Assembly: GCA_016758965.1 (NCBI GenBank)
Contig: JAEPRB010000001.1
Coordinates: forward strand, 1-64,000
Length of the DNA: 64,000 nucleotides
Source: Circinella minor
Lineage: Eukaryota; Mucoromycota; Mucoromycetes; Mucorales; Lichtheimiaceae
Direction of reading: 5' to 3'
Shown here: positions 38,880 through 49,789 of the stretch, piece by piece
Layout of the letters: every line of letters begins with the position of its first letter
Numbering within the stretch: position 1 is the first letter of the stretch
Made by a program: the position numbers and the translations under genes
Notes under the pieces: generated by a model
Told to the model about the DNA's origin: nothing
Database searches by the model: none
What the model saw: the letters and a program-made list of their open reading frames with translations, nothing else

Positions 38880-39600
38880 TTTTTCTTTTCTTTTCGTATG
38901 TATATATATATATATATTTCTAAAGTGTCTTTTTTTTTTATTAGGAGAATGAGTTAATAAAAAAAAAACTATAGAGAGAAAAACTTGAAAAAAAAAAGAA
39001 AAAAAAAACGGAGGAAAAAAAAAAAAAAAAACTATGAGTTAGGTTAAAAAAAAAAAAAAGTATGTGTATCCATCAGGGAACTTATGTGTTTCAGGAGAGC
39101 TTATTAAGATGCCGAGTACTTAAAAAGATCCATTTCCCCACGTAAAAACACGAAACAACCAGGGCCCCAAAATAAAAAGACTTTTGTAAGTTATGGATAA
39201 AAAGTTTTCAATTATTATTATTTTTTTTCTTTGTTTTTTTTTTAGGTTTTTTTTTTTGGAGGATTTAATTAAAAAAAAAAGAAAGAAAGAGATATATATT
39301 TGATCTGTAAGTTTGAATGGTTGTGTGTGATTTGAGTTGGAATACTAATTTGTTTTGTAAAAATAAAATAAATAAAAACAATATAAAAAGATTAAATTAC
39401 TCTACGTCGTATTAATAATATAAAAATGTAAAAAGTAAGGATTGAATGCAGAAAATAAAAATAAAAACAATGGTGTGGTGTGTGTGTGTGTATTGGTGAA
39501 GGAGGTAAGGTTTGTATTGTTATATCAAAAAAAAAAAAGGAAGGAATAATAAGTTAATAAGTAATAATAATAATAATGAATGAATAAAATAACAAGGAAT
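38880..39600. other. Intergenic between VMA13 start and acidic-protein stop
   Basis: A-rich runs (39000-39060), (AT)n at about 38901-38917 and (GT)n at about 39476-39491. The VMA13 promoter must lie here. No gene is seen. Confidence 0.45.
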
Positions 39601-40975
39601 TTATGCTGAAGCAACAACAGCAGGTTGTTCATCAGCCTTTACAGCTGCAGCCTTTTCATCTTGAGTAGAAGATTCTTCTTCTTTCTTGGATTCTTCAGTC
39701 TTTTTTACTTCATCAACAGGCTTGACTTCTTCTTCAGAAGATTTCTTGGGTTCATCATCTTCTTGAGTCTTCTTAGATTCTTCTTGTTCTTCTTCTTCTT
39801 CAAGAACAACTTCAACAGTTTCAGGTTCCTTGGGTTCACCTTCAACAGCCTTTGATTTCTTGTTCTTCTTACCACCAAAGAAAGCTGTCAAACGACGACC
39901 TAATTTAGGAGATGAAGATTTCTTGGGTTCTTCTTCCTTCTTGGGTTCTTCCTTCTTTTCTTCTTCTGCCTTGGGAGTTTCTTCTTCCTTGACTTCTTCA
40001 GTCTTGGAAGTATCTTCTTCAGTCTTGGGAGTTTCTTCTTCTTTAACTTCTTCTTCCTTGGATTCTTCTTCTTCCTTGACAGGAGCAGGCTTAGTTTCAG
40101 TAGCCTTCTTGGAAGAGGATTTGTTGTTGTTACCACCGAAAAGCTTATGAATGAAAGATTGACGCTTTACTTGATTAGAAGTAACATCTTCCTTCTTTTG
40201 TTCTTCTTCAACAACAGGTTCTTCAGTATCCTTTTTAGCTTCAGTAGTAGTTTCTTCTTCTTCTGACTTCTTAGTAGCTTCTTCAGATGATTCAGCAACA
40301 GGAGTAGATTCTTTTTCTTCTTTCTTGGCTGATTCTTCTTCTTCTTCATCCTTCTTGACAACAGCATCTACTTGAATAGGTTGTGATTGTTCAATCTTGG
40401 GTAATTCTACATTGGTAGTAGTATTTTCAGTGGCAGGAGCAGCAGATTCTTCAACCTTTTGCTTTTCAGGTGACTAATATAAATTTGAAAAGAATGATTA
40501 ATAAAAAAAAAAAAAAAATAAGGTGATTTGAATTATTATTTTGATTCCCCTTCACCCCCCAAGAAAATTTTACCTTACTACGAGCAAAAAGTCCACCAAG
40601 ACCTTTACCCTTCTTAAACAAAGTAAAACGTTTATTTTGCTTATTTTCAGAAGAAGATGGTTCTTTCTTTTCATCTTCTTCTTCCTTTGATGCTTCAACT
40701 TGTTCTTCCTTCTTATCATCACCTTCCTTCTTTTCTTCAGATGATTTTTCTTCTTCTTCTTTAGTAGAAGACTTTTCATCATCTTTCTTTTTATCAGAAG
40801 ATTCTTCTTCCGTTGTTTCTACTTTATCATCTTCCTTCTTGACATCATCTTTTGATTGTTCAGTAGTAGTCTCTTTGACGGTGTCGTTATTAGTGGTAGT
40901 AGTGTTTTCGACTTGAGGTTGTGTCTCTTCCTTTTGTTGGACGACGGGATCAATGTTTTCGGGAGTGGCAGACAT
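39601..40975 (-). CDS. Acidic, lysine/glutamate-rich disordered protein with three basic modules
   Basis: Two exons, 40975-40574 and 40473-39601, giving 424 residues. More than half of the residues are E, K, D, S or T, arranged in repeats such as KEEE and EEVK, so the protein should be largely disordered. Three short basic, aromatic and glycine-containing modules interrupt this: at about 114-134 (KRFTLFKKGKGLGGLFAR), about 237 (KRQSFIHKLFGG) and about 324 (GRRLTAFFGGKKNKK). They share a pattern of basic residues, a Phe/Leu pair, then Gly-Gly or Gly-Leu and more lysines, suggesting membrane- or partner-binding helices. I do not recognise the family. Codon use (many GAA, GAAG and AAG words) is compatible with high expression. 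The splice junction falls exactly at the end of module 1. Confidence 0.75.
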
Positions 40976-41584
40976 TTTTGGGATTTTTAATTTAAATAAA
41001 GAGAGTAATGATATAAAACTTTAAAAGACGAGGATGGGAGGAAAATTATATGTCTTTTATAAAAAATAAAATTGAATGAATGTAAATAAAGAAAGTGAAA
41101 GAGAAAGAGAAGAAAAGAGAAAAACAAAAAAACAAAAAAAAAAAGGACTCCTTTTAACATTTCATCACAAAAATTTACATGATTTGATATGTATTTTATG
41201 TCGTACCTTGCACGCGGCTTTAACTAAAATTATACTATTGAAATGGGGGGAGTGCCAAAAAAAAAATTAGAGGAGTATATTGGTGAAGCAGTAAGAAGCA
41301 CGACAGTTTATTACTATCGTAACATTAGTTTTTACTCTTTTTTTATTTCCCAAATTTATTCAATAGATATTAAAAAAAAAAAAGAAAGGTCGTTTTGATC
41401 CCCCATTCATTGACGCATAATGTAAACTAAGAACTTATTTTTCTTCTTTGATTCTCCTCCTTTTTCCCCACATAAACATATATTACGTTGTTGATCTATG
41501 AAATCTATTTTGACATGGCGCGCTTTTTTTTAACAAGCATAACATTTGGTGTTGAGTATCAATAAATATATATATATATATAAA

Positions 41585-41790
41585 AAAGCGGCACCCGAAA
41601 ACATACATCGTTGACCAGGGAGATAAGTAACTAAATATGGATAACGACCCAAAGTATTTCTTGCTTTCAATAAACCTGGTTACAAATATTTCGTGCAACA
41701 TCTGTCAAAATTTTTTTTATTAATTTTTTTTTTTTCTTGAACGGCTTTACATGCTGTTTCTAAAGTTCCATAATTCAATGTTGTTTCTTG
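41585..41790 (-). pseudogene. Possible gene fragment, unrecognised
   Basis: Two minus-strand segments read like conserved protein rather than chance: 41790-41737 (LNYGTLETACKAVQ) and, after an AG at 41676, 41675-41585 (ARNTLGRYPYLV, then TYLPGQRCMFSGAAF). Between and around them the frame is closed and no start or clean donor was found. I do not recognise the protein. It may be a relic or part of a gene whose other exons I missed. Confidence 0.3.
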
Positions 41791-42429
41791 TTATTAAAAT
41801 ATTTAATATTGATTTCTTAATTGACAGAAGAAAAATAAATTATATATTTATATATATAAATTATAAAGGGCTTAATATTTTTTTTTAAATAAGGATAATT
41901 TCTTTTCTCTATTTTGAATGTTGATAGTATATAAAAATAATCAAATTCATTGTTTTTTGGTTTTTGATCCATGAAGATCTTAACCTACTTGGTGCATTAG
42001 TTTATTTACGTTTCCGATCTACCTTTTTTGTTTTACCGCGGCTTTAACGACCTCGCCCCCCCCCTTTCTCTCTCCTTTTAAGCATATAAAAAAAAACACG
42101 TGTTAAAAAAAAAAGTCCAATCAATCCGTATCTTAAATGTGTAAGTGTTGTTCCGTTATGCGTTCATTAAAAAAAAAAAATAGAAATTATTTATGCTTAG
42201 TGTCGTACATAATTCGATTAAACTGAATCATTAATGTGCCAGTATAATTCATTTGTTTTTATTGTCTTTTTTTTTTTATGTATACATAAATATATGTTGT
42301 GTTGCCCTGGACAGAAAAAAAAAAAAAAAACGTAATTATGGGTTGTTATAAAGCGTGAATTTTTTTTTTTTTTGGTGATTTAAAGAGGCTAAACATTACT
42401 TTTGTACGAAAGATCAAGATGGTGCAACC

Positions 42430-42540
42430 ATGCCAACAACATCCCATTTTTGGATGTTTATCACTATAGCAATTTGTACGTGTTTCATTTCACTTTTTTG
42501 TTTCTTATTATTATTGTATACTCTTTATGATGATACATAA
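42430..42540 (+). CDS. Possible 36-residue single-pass membrane peptide
   Basis: ATG at 42430 to TAA at 42540. After MPTTSH the frame is one hydrophobic segment (FWMFITIAICTCFISLFCFL), ending YTLYDDT. The same frame stays open 5' of the ATG back to an AG near 42375, so it could also be the last exon of a larger membrane protein. There is no recognised family. In AT-rich DNA such a frame can arise by chance. Confidence 0.2.
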   Translation: MPTTSHFWMFITIAICTCFISLFCFLLLLYTLYDDT

Positions 42541-42921
42541 GCCTTTTTGTAAAACATGTCTTTTATAATTAGATTAATACATATTACTATATTATGCTAG
42601 TTTATACAGTAAAAAACACACACACACACACACAATTAGAATCAAAGAGCTAAAAAAAAAAATCGTTTCTAAAAAAAAAAAAAATAGAAACTAAAATACT
42701 ACAACCCAGTTATGAAAACTAAAAAAAAAAAAAAAACAAGGGTCCCTCATCTTTTCGTTCTAGACTTTAACATTTTCTTTTTCTTTACATGATAACGTTC
42801 CCCCGTTTTCCTCTTCATTGATTTAATTTCAGAATCAGATTGAATATAGTATTTAGTTACCCAATAAATATGTTTTATTATCATAGTAGCAATAAGAGAA
42901 AAATGATATTTCTCTTATTAT

Positions 42922-44715
42922 TTAAATTTGTTCTAGCGCTTTAATGAATTTGTTTATGCCAGTTTCTATTTTTTGACGATCCAGGGTAAATGTTAATCGG
43001 AAGTATCCGGGTTTACGTGTATGAAAGATATGACCAGGAGCAAGATACACATTTTCTTGTAAAAGAGCAACAAAAAGAGCTTTTTCATCATCCAAACTAT
43101 TGATTTTAGGATGAGACGTTACATCTATCATTAAAAAGTGGCCAGCTTCAGAAGGAATATAATTGATTCCATTTTTATCTAGTAAATTAGTTGCAAACGT
43201 ATATGCATCTGCAATACGTCGTCGGTTGATAGTAAAAAAACTATTTTTTTTTTTATATTTAGTTCAATATCATGGTTAATAATGGTCCTACGAAAGGTTT
43301 CTCTCTTTTATTATTATTATTATTATTGAATATTAATTTTACCTATCAACCCATTCTGTATCTTCTAGCATATTACGTAGTAAACGATCCATAATAGATG
43401 AAATATAACTAAACAAACTAATATACAAATAGATACACCATTCATTTTATAAGTTGTCTTTTTTTTTATGCTTCTCAACACATATTGAATGATTACACTT
43501 ACGCTGATGACTTGAGATACTGTCGTAATAGTTCATTGTGTTGATCAATAATAAAACCAACACGAAATCCATTTAAACAAAAATCTTTTGAAAATCCATA
43601 AATAATATGAACCAAGCTTGGATCAATCAATTGATCCACACTCTCCAAACTCAATAATGAAATAAATGGATCTTTTCGTTTTTCATCCAAAATATGAGAA
43701 TAAGTTGATAAACCATATACTTCATCAGAAATAACATGTAGAGTATGTTTCGATGCAAACTTTAACACTGTTTCTAATGAATCTTTTGAAAAGCATCTTT
43801 TTTTTTTTTTTTTAAAAAAAAAAGTGGGTCATGAAATAATAAGTATCCAAGTCATTTTCTCCTTAAAACCTTTCCCACACACACGGCCCCTTCCTTTACA
43901 TGTCTGTGCGTATTACTAAATATGGAGAAATCAAAACTTACTTGCCAAGTGGATTATGTGGATTTGTAATCAAAACAGCTTTAATAGTTTTATTATCTTT
44001 TACTTTTGCATTTTCAAAAGTTTCTTCCAATTCATTAAAATCAATCGTCATGTCACCATCATTTGTAGCTGATGGATAAAATAAAATATTATCGACTTGA
44101 GATCCGGTACATACATCAGAATCAAAGTTACCATAATAGGGACTTATGACCAAGACACTATCGCCTGGATTCGTGATACCCAATGTAAGGAAAAACACAG
44201 CTGCACCAGCACCTGTTGTTGTCAATAAATGATCAACACTTAATGGTATTTTGGGTTTAAAATTACGATTCATAAGTTCAGCTACTAATCCACGTAATTT
44301 TCTAGAACCATGTGGGTCACCATATCCAAAATCCTGTTCCAATTTTACATTTTTATTTTTAGTGAAACAAGTTTTTTTTTTTTTGCCTCGATTTATGATT
44401 TATTCGTTTTCCTCCGCTTACCTTAGTAGGATCAAATGAAAGGGATGCAGAAACCTGATTAAAATATTTTCACCAGTTTAAGTTATTGAATAATATATAT
44501 ATGCATAAATAACAAGAAATTAGAGAGAGAGAAAAAAAAACCTTTTCTTTAAGAATATCTGTCATAAGATCATTCTGAGCAATACCAATATTTAAAATGT
44601 CTGCGTCTGGATTAAAAATGAGATCGGCTGTAGCATTAAATGTGTCTCTCATGGGATTATAATTATTTTTTGACGCAATGACGCGATCAGAAACATAACC
44701 TTCATGAAAACTCAT
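42922..44715 (-). CDS. ACC-synthase-like class I aminotransferase (PLP-dependent)
   Basis: Six exons: 44715-44542, 44454-44422, 44333-43942, 43796-43503, 43408-43343 and 43240-42922, giving 425 residues. Fold-type I PLP signature: YGDPHGSRKLR, the substrate/PLP loop ITNPHNPLGK, SDEVYG (D224, Y227), the Schiff-base lysine K270 in YGFSKDFCLNGFRVG, and the C-terminal carboxylate-binding Arg in YFRLTF. The SKDF-x-L-x-GFRVG form is characteristic of 1-aminocyclopropane-1-carboxylate-synthase-like fungal proteins, many of which are general aminotransferases, so ethylene-precursor synthesis cannot be assumed. It has no targeting signal. The first intron's donor is GTTTTTTTTT, which is atypical, but the next exon keeps the frame and conserved blocks. 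The length agrees with the family. Confidence 0.85.
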
Positions 44716-47700
44716 TGTAAAAAGGTTATTATTATTATTGTTGTTTATTTTTTTGGGTTATAAAAGAGAAAGATAAATAAATAAATAGGTATTACAAACT
44801 ACGGTGGTGTGGACAAAAAAAAAAAAAAAGAGGGTTTATATATGTGTATTATTGCGGGGTCATGATGGAAAAAAAATCTTCTAAAGGCTATAATAAACTA
44901 GATGAAGAAGGTAAAAAGTCATCAGATAAAAACGATATAATCATTCTCACGCACACGCAATTGTTCATCCTTATTTTGCAATAGAAGCATGTAGTTTTTT
45001 TTTTTTTTGGGATATACTTTGTTGTACAAATGGATGCATATATTTTTATACGTATAAAAAGATTTTCCGTGGTTTCGGATAAATTAAACTTTTAGAATTA
45101 TTACTAATGTTATTAGAAAAACCTCTTTTTCAACAAATAAATAAAATAAATATCTGTTGCATAATCTATCCACTAGAATTATCATGTTGAAAAAGTTAAA
45201 TAGATGCTTGCTTTTTTTTCCTCTAATGAACTTAACTACCAAGCATTACATGGTAACCAATGTGCATACTCCCAGAAATAGTCTTGCTGATATCCAATAA
45301 CCTATTTACGTATGTGATATATAATATTTTGTTTGATGATTATGTTCACTTGCATGCAACATGATTCTTTAGTAAGAAGAATGATGACAATCGAGCATTG
45401 CTTACTACGTACGTAATATTTTTTTTCATAACAACCTAGATGCTATCTATTACTAGTGGTCGTTTGAACATATACACGAAAGAAAAAAGTAATTAGTTCG
45501 AAGCCCTTGTATATAGGCACATTTACCGTCTTCATTAAGCTAATAACTCATGTAGTATATTTAGGATCACTCAAATCCTACCAAAAATTGCCTCCAAGCG
45601 GCTAAAATGAATACTTTTCTCCGTGTTTCGAGGAAGAAAAAAAGAGCTCACTGTAATGTATATTTAGATTTTTTTTATATCCATTTGAGTATTAATGAGA
45701 ATAAAATTTTGTATTGATTTGTAATATCATAAAATTGATTTGTTTATTGACTGTATAATAATGGAACTTTCATGCAAGCTGCTCGTTTCTGTTAATACTA
45801 TGGGCGAAAATATAAGTAGAAACACATCATACATAAATTTTATGCCTACGTACTGTATTGTATTGTGTTTTGTTGATGCTTTTTTTCATTGGAATGGTTT
45901 TATTGATACTACCAGTGATACGTAAGGATAATAAAAACGTAATTTTTGTTTTATCAATACCAACTATTGAATTTGTCCAAAGTTAATTTATACTTTTGTT
46001 AGGTAATATTCGAATGGAAATCACACACCAAAACTAATTACACCATAAAGTGGTATCTCATGACACTTTCTCATTGGGTTGTATATGTTACCAATATTAG
46101 AGAAGTCAATTAAGATATCAGTGTGTTTGTGGTTACAGTATTCGCAGACTTGAATGCTCGTGAAATTTTAATAAATCCGCTCTTTTACGTACAACAAAAC
46201 ATACCTTCCCATTAACGCACCTTTCTATTGCTTATTCTATATTGTTATTTCTTTGTAAGCTACAATGCTCAAAGAAAATGTATCGCATTATTTGCTTATA
46301 AGCCTGGATGTAGTCTGGTCAGCAACAGAAACAACAAAAACAGGATAAAGTTAATAGAAAAAATACACGAAAAACATATGATGTAAAACTTGGAATGATA
46401 AGCAACTCAAATCCACGACCGTGATGTGGACAGAAACTATAATGTTATAAGGGTAAACTTTATAGTTTTTGTTTTTTTAAGTTGCACAACAAAACTGATA
46501 AACTCTTTTAATTTACGTATCTTCTTGTGTTTTTTTCTTCTCCTAGAATTTGTAATTGAGTGAATATATATAATATATATGGTCAACAGTATTTACATAA
46601 AATTTTATAAATTGTATATTATTATTGTATATATGTACAATTTATAGAAAAAATCTTAAAAAAAGTGCAATTCTAACAATATCATTTACACATAATAGTT
46701 TATAATAATGGTATTACAGTAGACTTTGCGTAGTATCAGTTTCGTGATAAAACGTACGTACTGAGCAAATTGCGAACGACTTATCCTTCATCCAGATTTG
46801 TTTTTGAGGGAAAGAAGTCTATATGTAAAAGAGCAGATATCCAATTTCATTTTGCCTTGTCTCATGAGCGTTACATAATTCTGAAATAATCACATTCTCA
46901 TACAAGTAGACGTCACCAAGAATATGTTGCTAAATAAAACCTTCATAAATTAAAACAATAGGCAATATAGTCAATGCAAGTGGACCATGGGTCTTTAACA
47001 TATTCGAACCTCTCACTACGTATTAAAAAAAATGACAAATGGAGTCCCTTGTCAATTGAATCTAGTATAACTTTTCGAGCCACATGATTATTGTAAAATG
47101 TCATTTCTTTAAATTGATTCATTGACATTTGACCACAGTATAGTAGTGACCAGGCCTTTTCCAATACTCAAATATCCCATATCCTGCCCTTCTGTTTTCT
47201 TTGACCTAGAAACGTGGTTATAAGTTGGTCTTTATGATTTCATTATTGTTGTAAGGCATTCGTGTGCATCGTTCAGTTTATGTTTTATATTTTCCCTTTG
47301 CTGCTGTTTGGACACTAATTGAAGATAATCATGAGCTGCACGATTAAAGGCAATTTTAAGTGTCTTTTGTTTGTTTGCGACGAATAGTGTTAGAGACTTC
47401 TTTCTTGCGTCTATATTCCTAACATGCTTGCATTGATACCAAGTATCACCTATACTCGTTTCGGCAAATGAAAACAGAGTCATACTTTGTATGGTCCTCG
47501 TTTTTAGAAAAGAAGATAGGAGATTATCATGTATTGGAAATCCATGTAACAGAAAAGAAATAAATAAACAATAACCTTTGGGTCAAATCTAACAATATAT
47601 AATCCGTATATAATCGTGGCGCTGTTGCATGAAGTTCACTTTGATAATTAAAATCCAGATCTTTTTCTCATTTTTTATATCCAAATCAGATTATATCTTG

Positions 47701-48544
47701 TAGTTTTTAAGATGGTACGTTATAGACAGTTTTCATTCATTACATAGAACTTGTCGAAGTAAATAAATTATCAAACATTACTAGAATTTTTGCGACTCAA
47801 AACATAATTCATGTGTATTTAAAATATGTATATGTGATGCAGTTATTATTAGATGAGCATAACAATCCTTATTTCATCAGCGTACAAAATGTATCAAAAA
47901 TGATTTGTAGGTAAATTTGAGAGATATTTTTTGATCATATACTGATCGGATGAATATCAAAATAAAAGTTCGTATATAAAAGCTTAATATTCAGAACTCT
48001 TCATCCGACAATTTTAACGGCTCGAGCATAAATCCCCTCCCCCCCCCTTTTTTTTTGTTTGTTCCTGAATATTATGCTTGAGTCACACATTCGTGTGGAT
48101 ATATTTAACTATAAACCATATCATCATTACTGTTAAATTGAGAGAGGACGTATTTAACAGTATTTTTCTACTGATCAAGAGAATCGAGAAAAAAATGTTT
48201 GTTTTTGTTGCCTCGGTGATCAAAAAGTGGTTGTCATGGTTACCCCTCGACCATGTAATTTTTTTTTTTCAATGTTCTCACAATTGTACCGACATAGACA
48301 AAACAGAACAGAATTTAGCTGAAGTGATAGTAAAAAAAAAAGTGCGGGGAAGAAACACAGAATGTTAGTGGAGTTTGTTGTCATGAGATAATGTTAATCA
48401 TTCGATTCGAGCTTCTGCTACCAGACTACGTCACGAAATTGGGGCTTGCAAAAAAAAAAAAAATCATAATTCAGGCCCAGTTGTTCGTGTGTTTTACCTT
48501 CCCCTCCCTCTCTTGTTTTTTTTATCTTTAATCCTATTACTGCC
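44716..48544. other. Long gene-poor region
   Basis: Nearly 4 kb without a confident gene. It is low in homopolymers compared with the left part and has several TACGTA palindromes (45307, 45406 with an overlapping second copy, 45847, 46186, 46514, 46755). A minus-strand pair of open frames (46943-47483) is listed separately. The last 60 nt are CT-rich and form the COX5 leader. Confidence 0.45.
46943..47483 (-). pseudogene. Pair of orphan open frames, possible decayed gene
   Basis: Two adjacent minus-strand frames (47483-47232 and 47164-46943) with protein-like composition, including FNRAAHDYLQLVSKQQQREN and HVARKVILDSIDKGLHLSFF. No splice pair joins them cleanly and there is no recognisable domain. 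They could be remnants of one gene or a fast-evolving orphan. Confidence 0.25.
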
Positions 48545-49307
48545 ATGTTCCGTGCTGCTGCTGCTCGTACTCAAGTCGGTCGCGTCATTGGTCGCCGCAA
48601 TGCTTCCACCAACGTTGCTGTCCAAAACTTGGAATCCCGTTGGAAGACTCTTTCCACCTCTGAGCAAAACTCTATTGCTAAGCAACTCGAAGAAGCTCAA
48701 AAGGGTGACTGGAAGGTTTTGACCGCTGAAGAAAAGAAGGCTGCCTGTAAGTTTAAATTTTTATTTATTTTTATTTATTTGTTTATTCATCTCGGGTGCC
48801 CTCGATTCCAAATTTGAACGAAATCAACAATCAACGAAACGACAACGATATTTTCAACAAACCATGAACGACATATAAAAATGACACGAATTAAAATTCG
48901 AGATTACTTTTTTTTTTTTAAAAAAATTAATTTTAGACTATGTTGCTTTCGGTCCTCATGGTCCCCGTGAACCCATTACCAAGCCTGGTCATAATGGTAA
49001 GGTCTTTGGTGGTGTTGTTGCTACCATTGCCGCCTCCGCTGCTTTGTTCTACGTGATCCGTCTTAACGGTAAGTTTTAAATTAGGAATGAAATATGGAGT
49101 ATATTATATTTATAAAAAAGTTTATGCTAAAACTTTAAAATTTTTGTTTACTTCTTTTTCCTTCTTTTAATAGGTGGTGAAAAGCCAGAAACTTTCACCA
49201 AGGAATGGCAAGAAGCTACCAACGAATACCTCAAGAGCCAAAACTCCAACCCTATCTCCGGTATCTCTTCCGAAGGTTACAAGGGTACTGGCTACGTTGG
49301 CAACTAA
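48545..49307 (+). CDS. COX5: Cytochrome c oxidase subunit 5 (COX IV family)
   Basis: Three exons: 48545-48746, 48937-49068 and 49174-49307, giving 155 residues, standard for fungal Cox5. The N-terminus (MFRAAAARTQVGRVIGRR) is an Arg-rich mitochondrial presequence. The matrix domain has WKTLSTSEQNSIAKQLEEAQ and the signature YYVAFGPHGPREP. A single membrane segment follows (GGVVATIAASAALFYVIRL), then a short intermembrane-space tail. It is a nuclear-encoded structural subunit of respiratory complex IV in the inner membrane. Codon use is strongly biased to C-ending codons (GTC, GCC, AAG), unlike its neighbours, as expected for a highly expressed gene. It is preceded by a CT-rich leader. The splice junction restoring YYV confirms the first intron. 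Confidence 0.95.
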
Positions 49308-49789
49308 GCAATTTGTTCGCGTTTCCATTTAATTCGTCGATATCTCTTTCTCTCCTCCATCTTTACAACACCTTAACATACGGGCTCTTCCATATAAAGC
49401 ATTGATTACTTAGACTAGAAGATAGAAATCACAACTAGACTATGTTTTTATATATTTTTTTTTTACAAAATCTTATTGATGAGATTGTTCAATATATATA
49501 CATATACACAAAAAAAAACAAATAACATTTGTTTATTATTATTATCATTATCATATATGCATAAACTTGGTGATGAAATTGAGTTGGGTTTATCTTTTCA
49601 ATTAGGCTAGTTATACTTTTGATAATTAAATTTGGAGGTATGGACCTGTATAAACATGGTTGGAGGTTGAGGTTGAAACTTGGCGGCCTGAGAAAAATCT
49701 AATTTCAGCCACCACCTTAAACAGAAACCTTCCACAGGAATTCCTCCAGGTTTTTTTTTTTTTTTAACTTCTCGTTCCTGCATCTAAAA
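49308..49789. other. Spacer between COX5 and PFD5
   Basis: COX5 3' region and PFD5 promoter. It has a T14 run at about 49751-49765 and nothing else notable. Confidence 0.45.

Larger units (their letters stand above)
40976..42921. other. Intergenic with weak coding remnants
   Basis: Two kilobases between the acidic-protein start and the aminotransferase stop. It is mostly AT-rich with A/T runs. Two weak coding-like segments are described separately: a possible exon pair on the minus strand (41585-41790) and a 36-codon membrane peptide frame (42430-42540, plus). Confidence 0.4.

Noticed and set aside
39625..40782. Leu/Phe/Lys/Ser-rich frames overlapping the acidic-protein gene
   Set aside because: They are alternative-frame readings of the repetitive Glu/Lys codons; the annotated frame begins at a good ATG and spans the intron.
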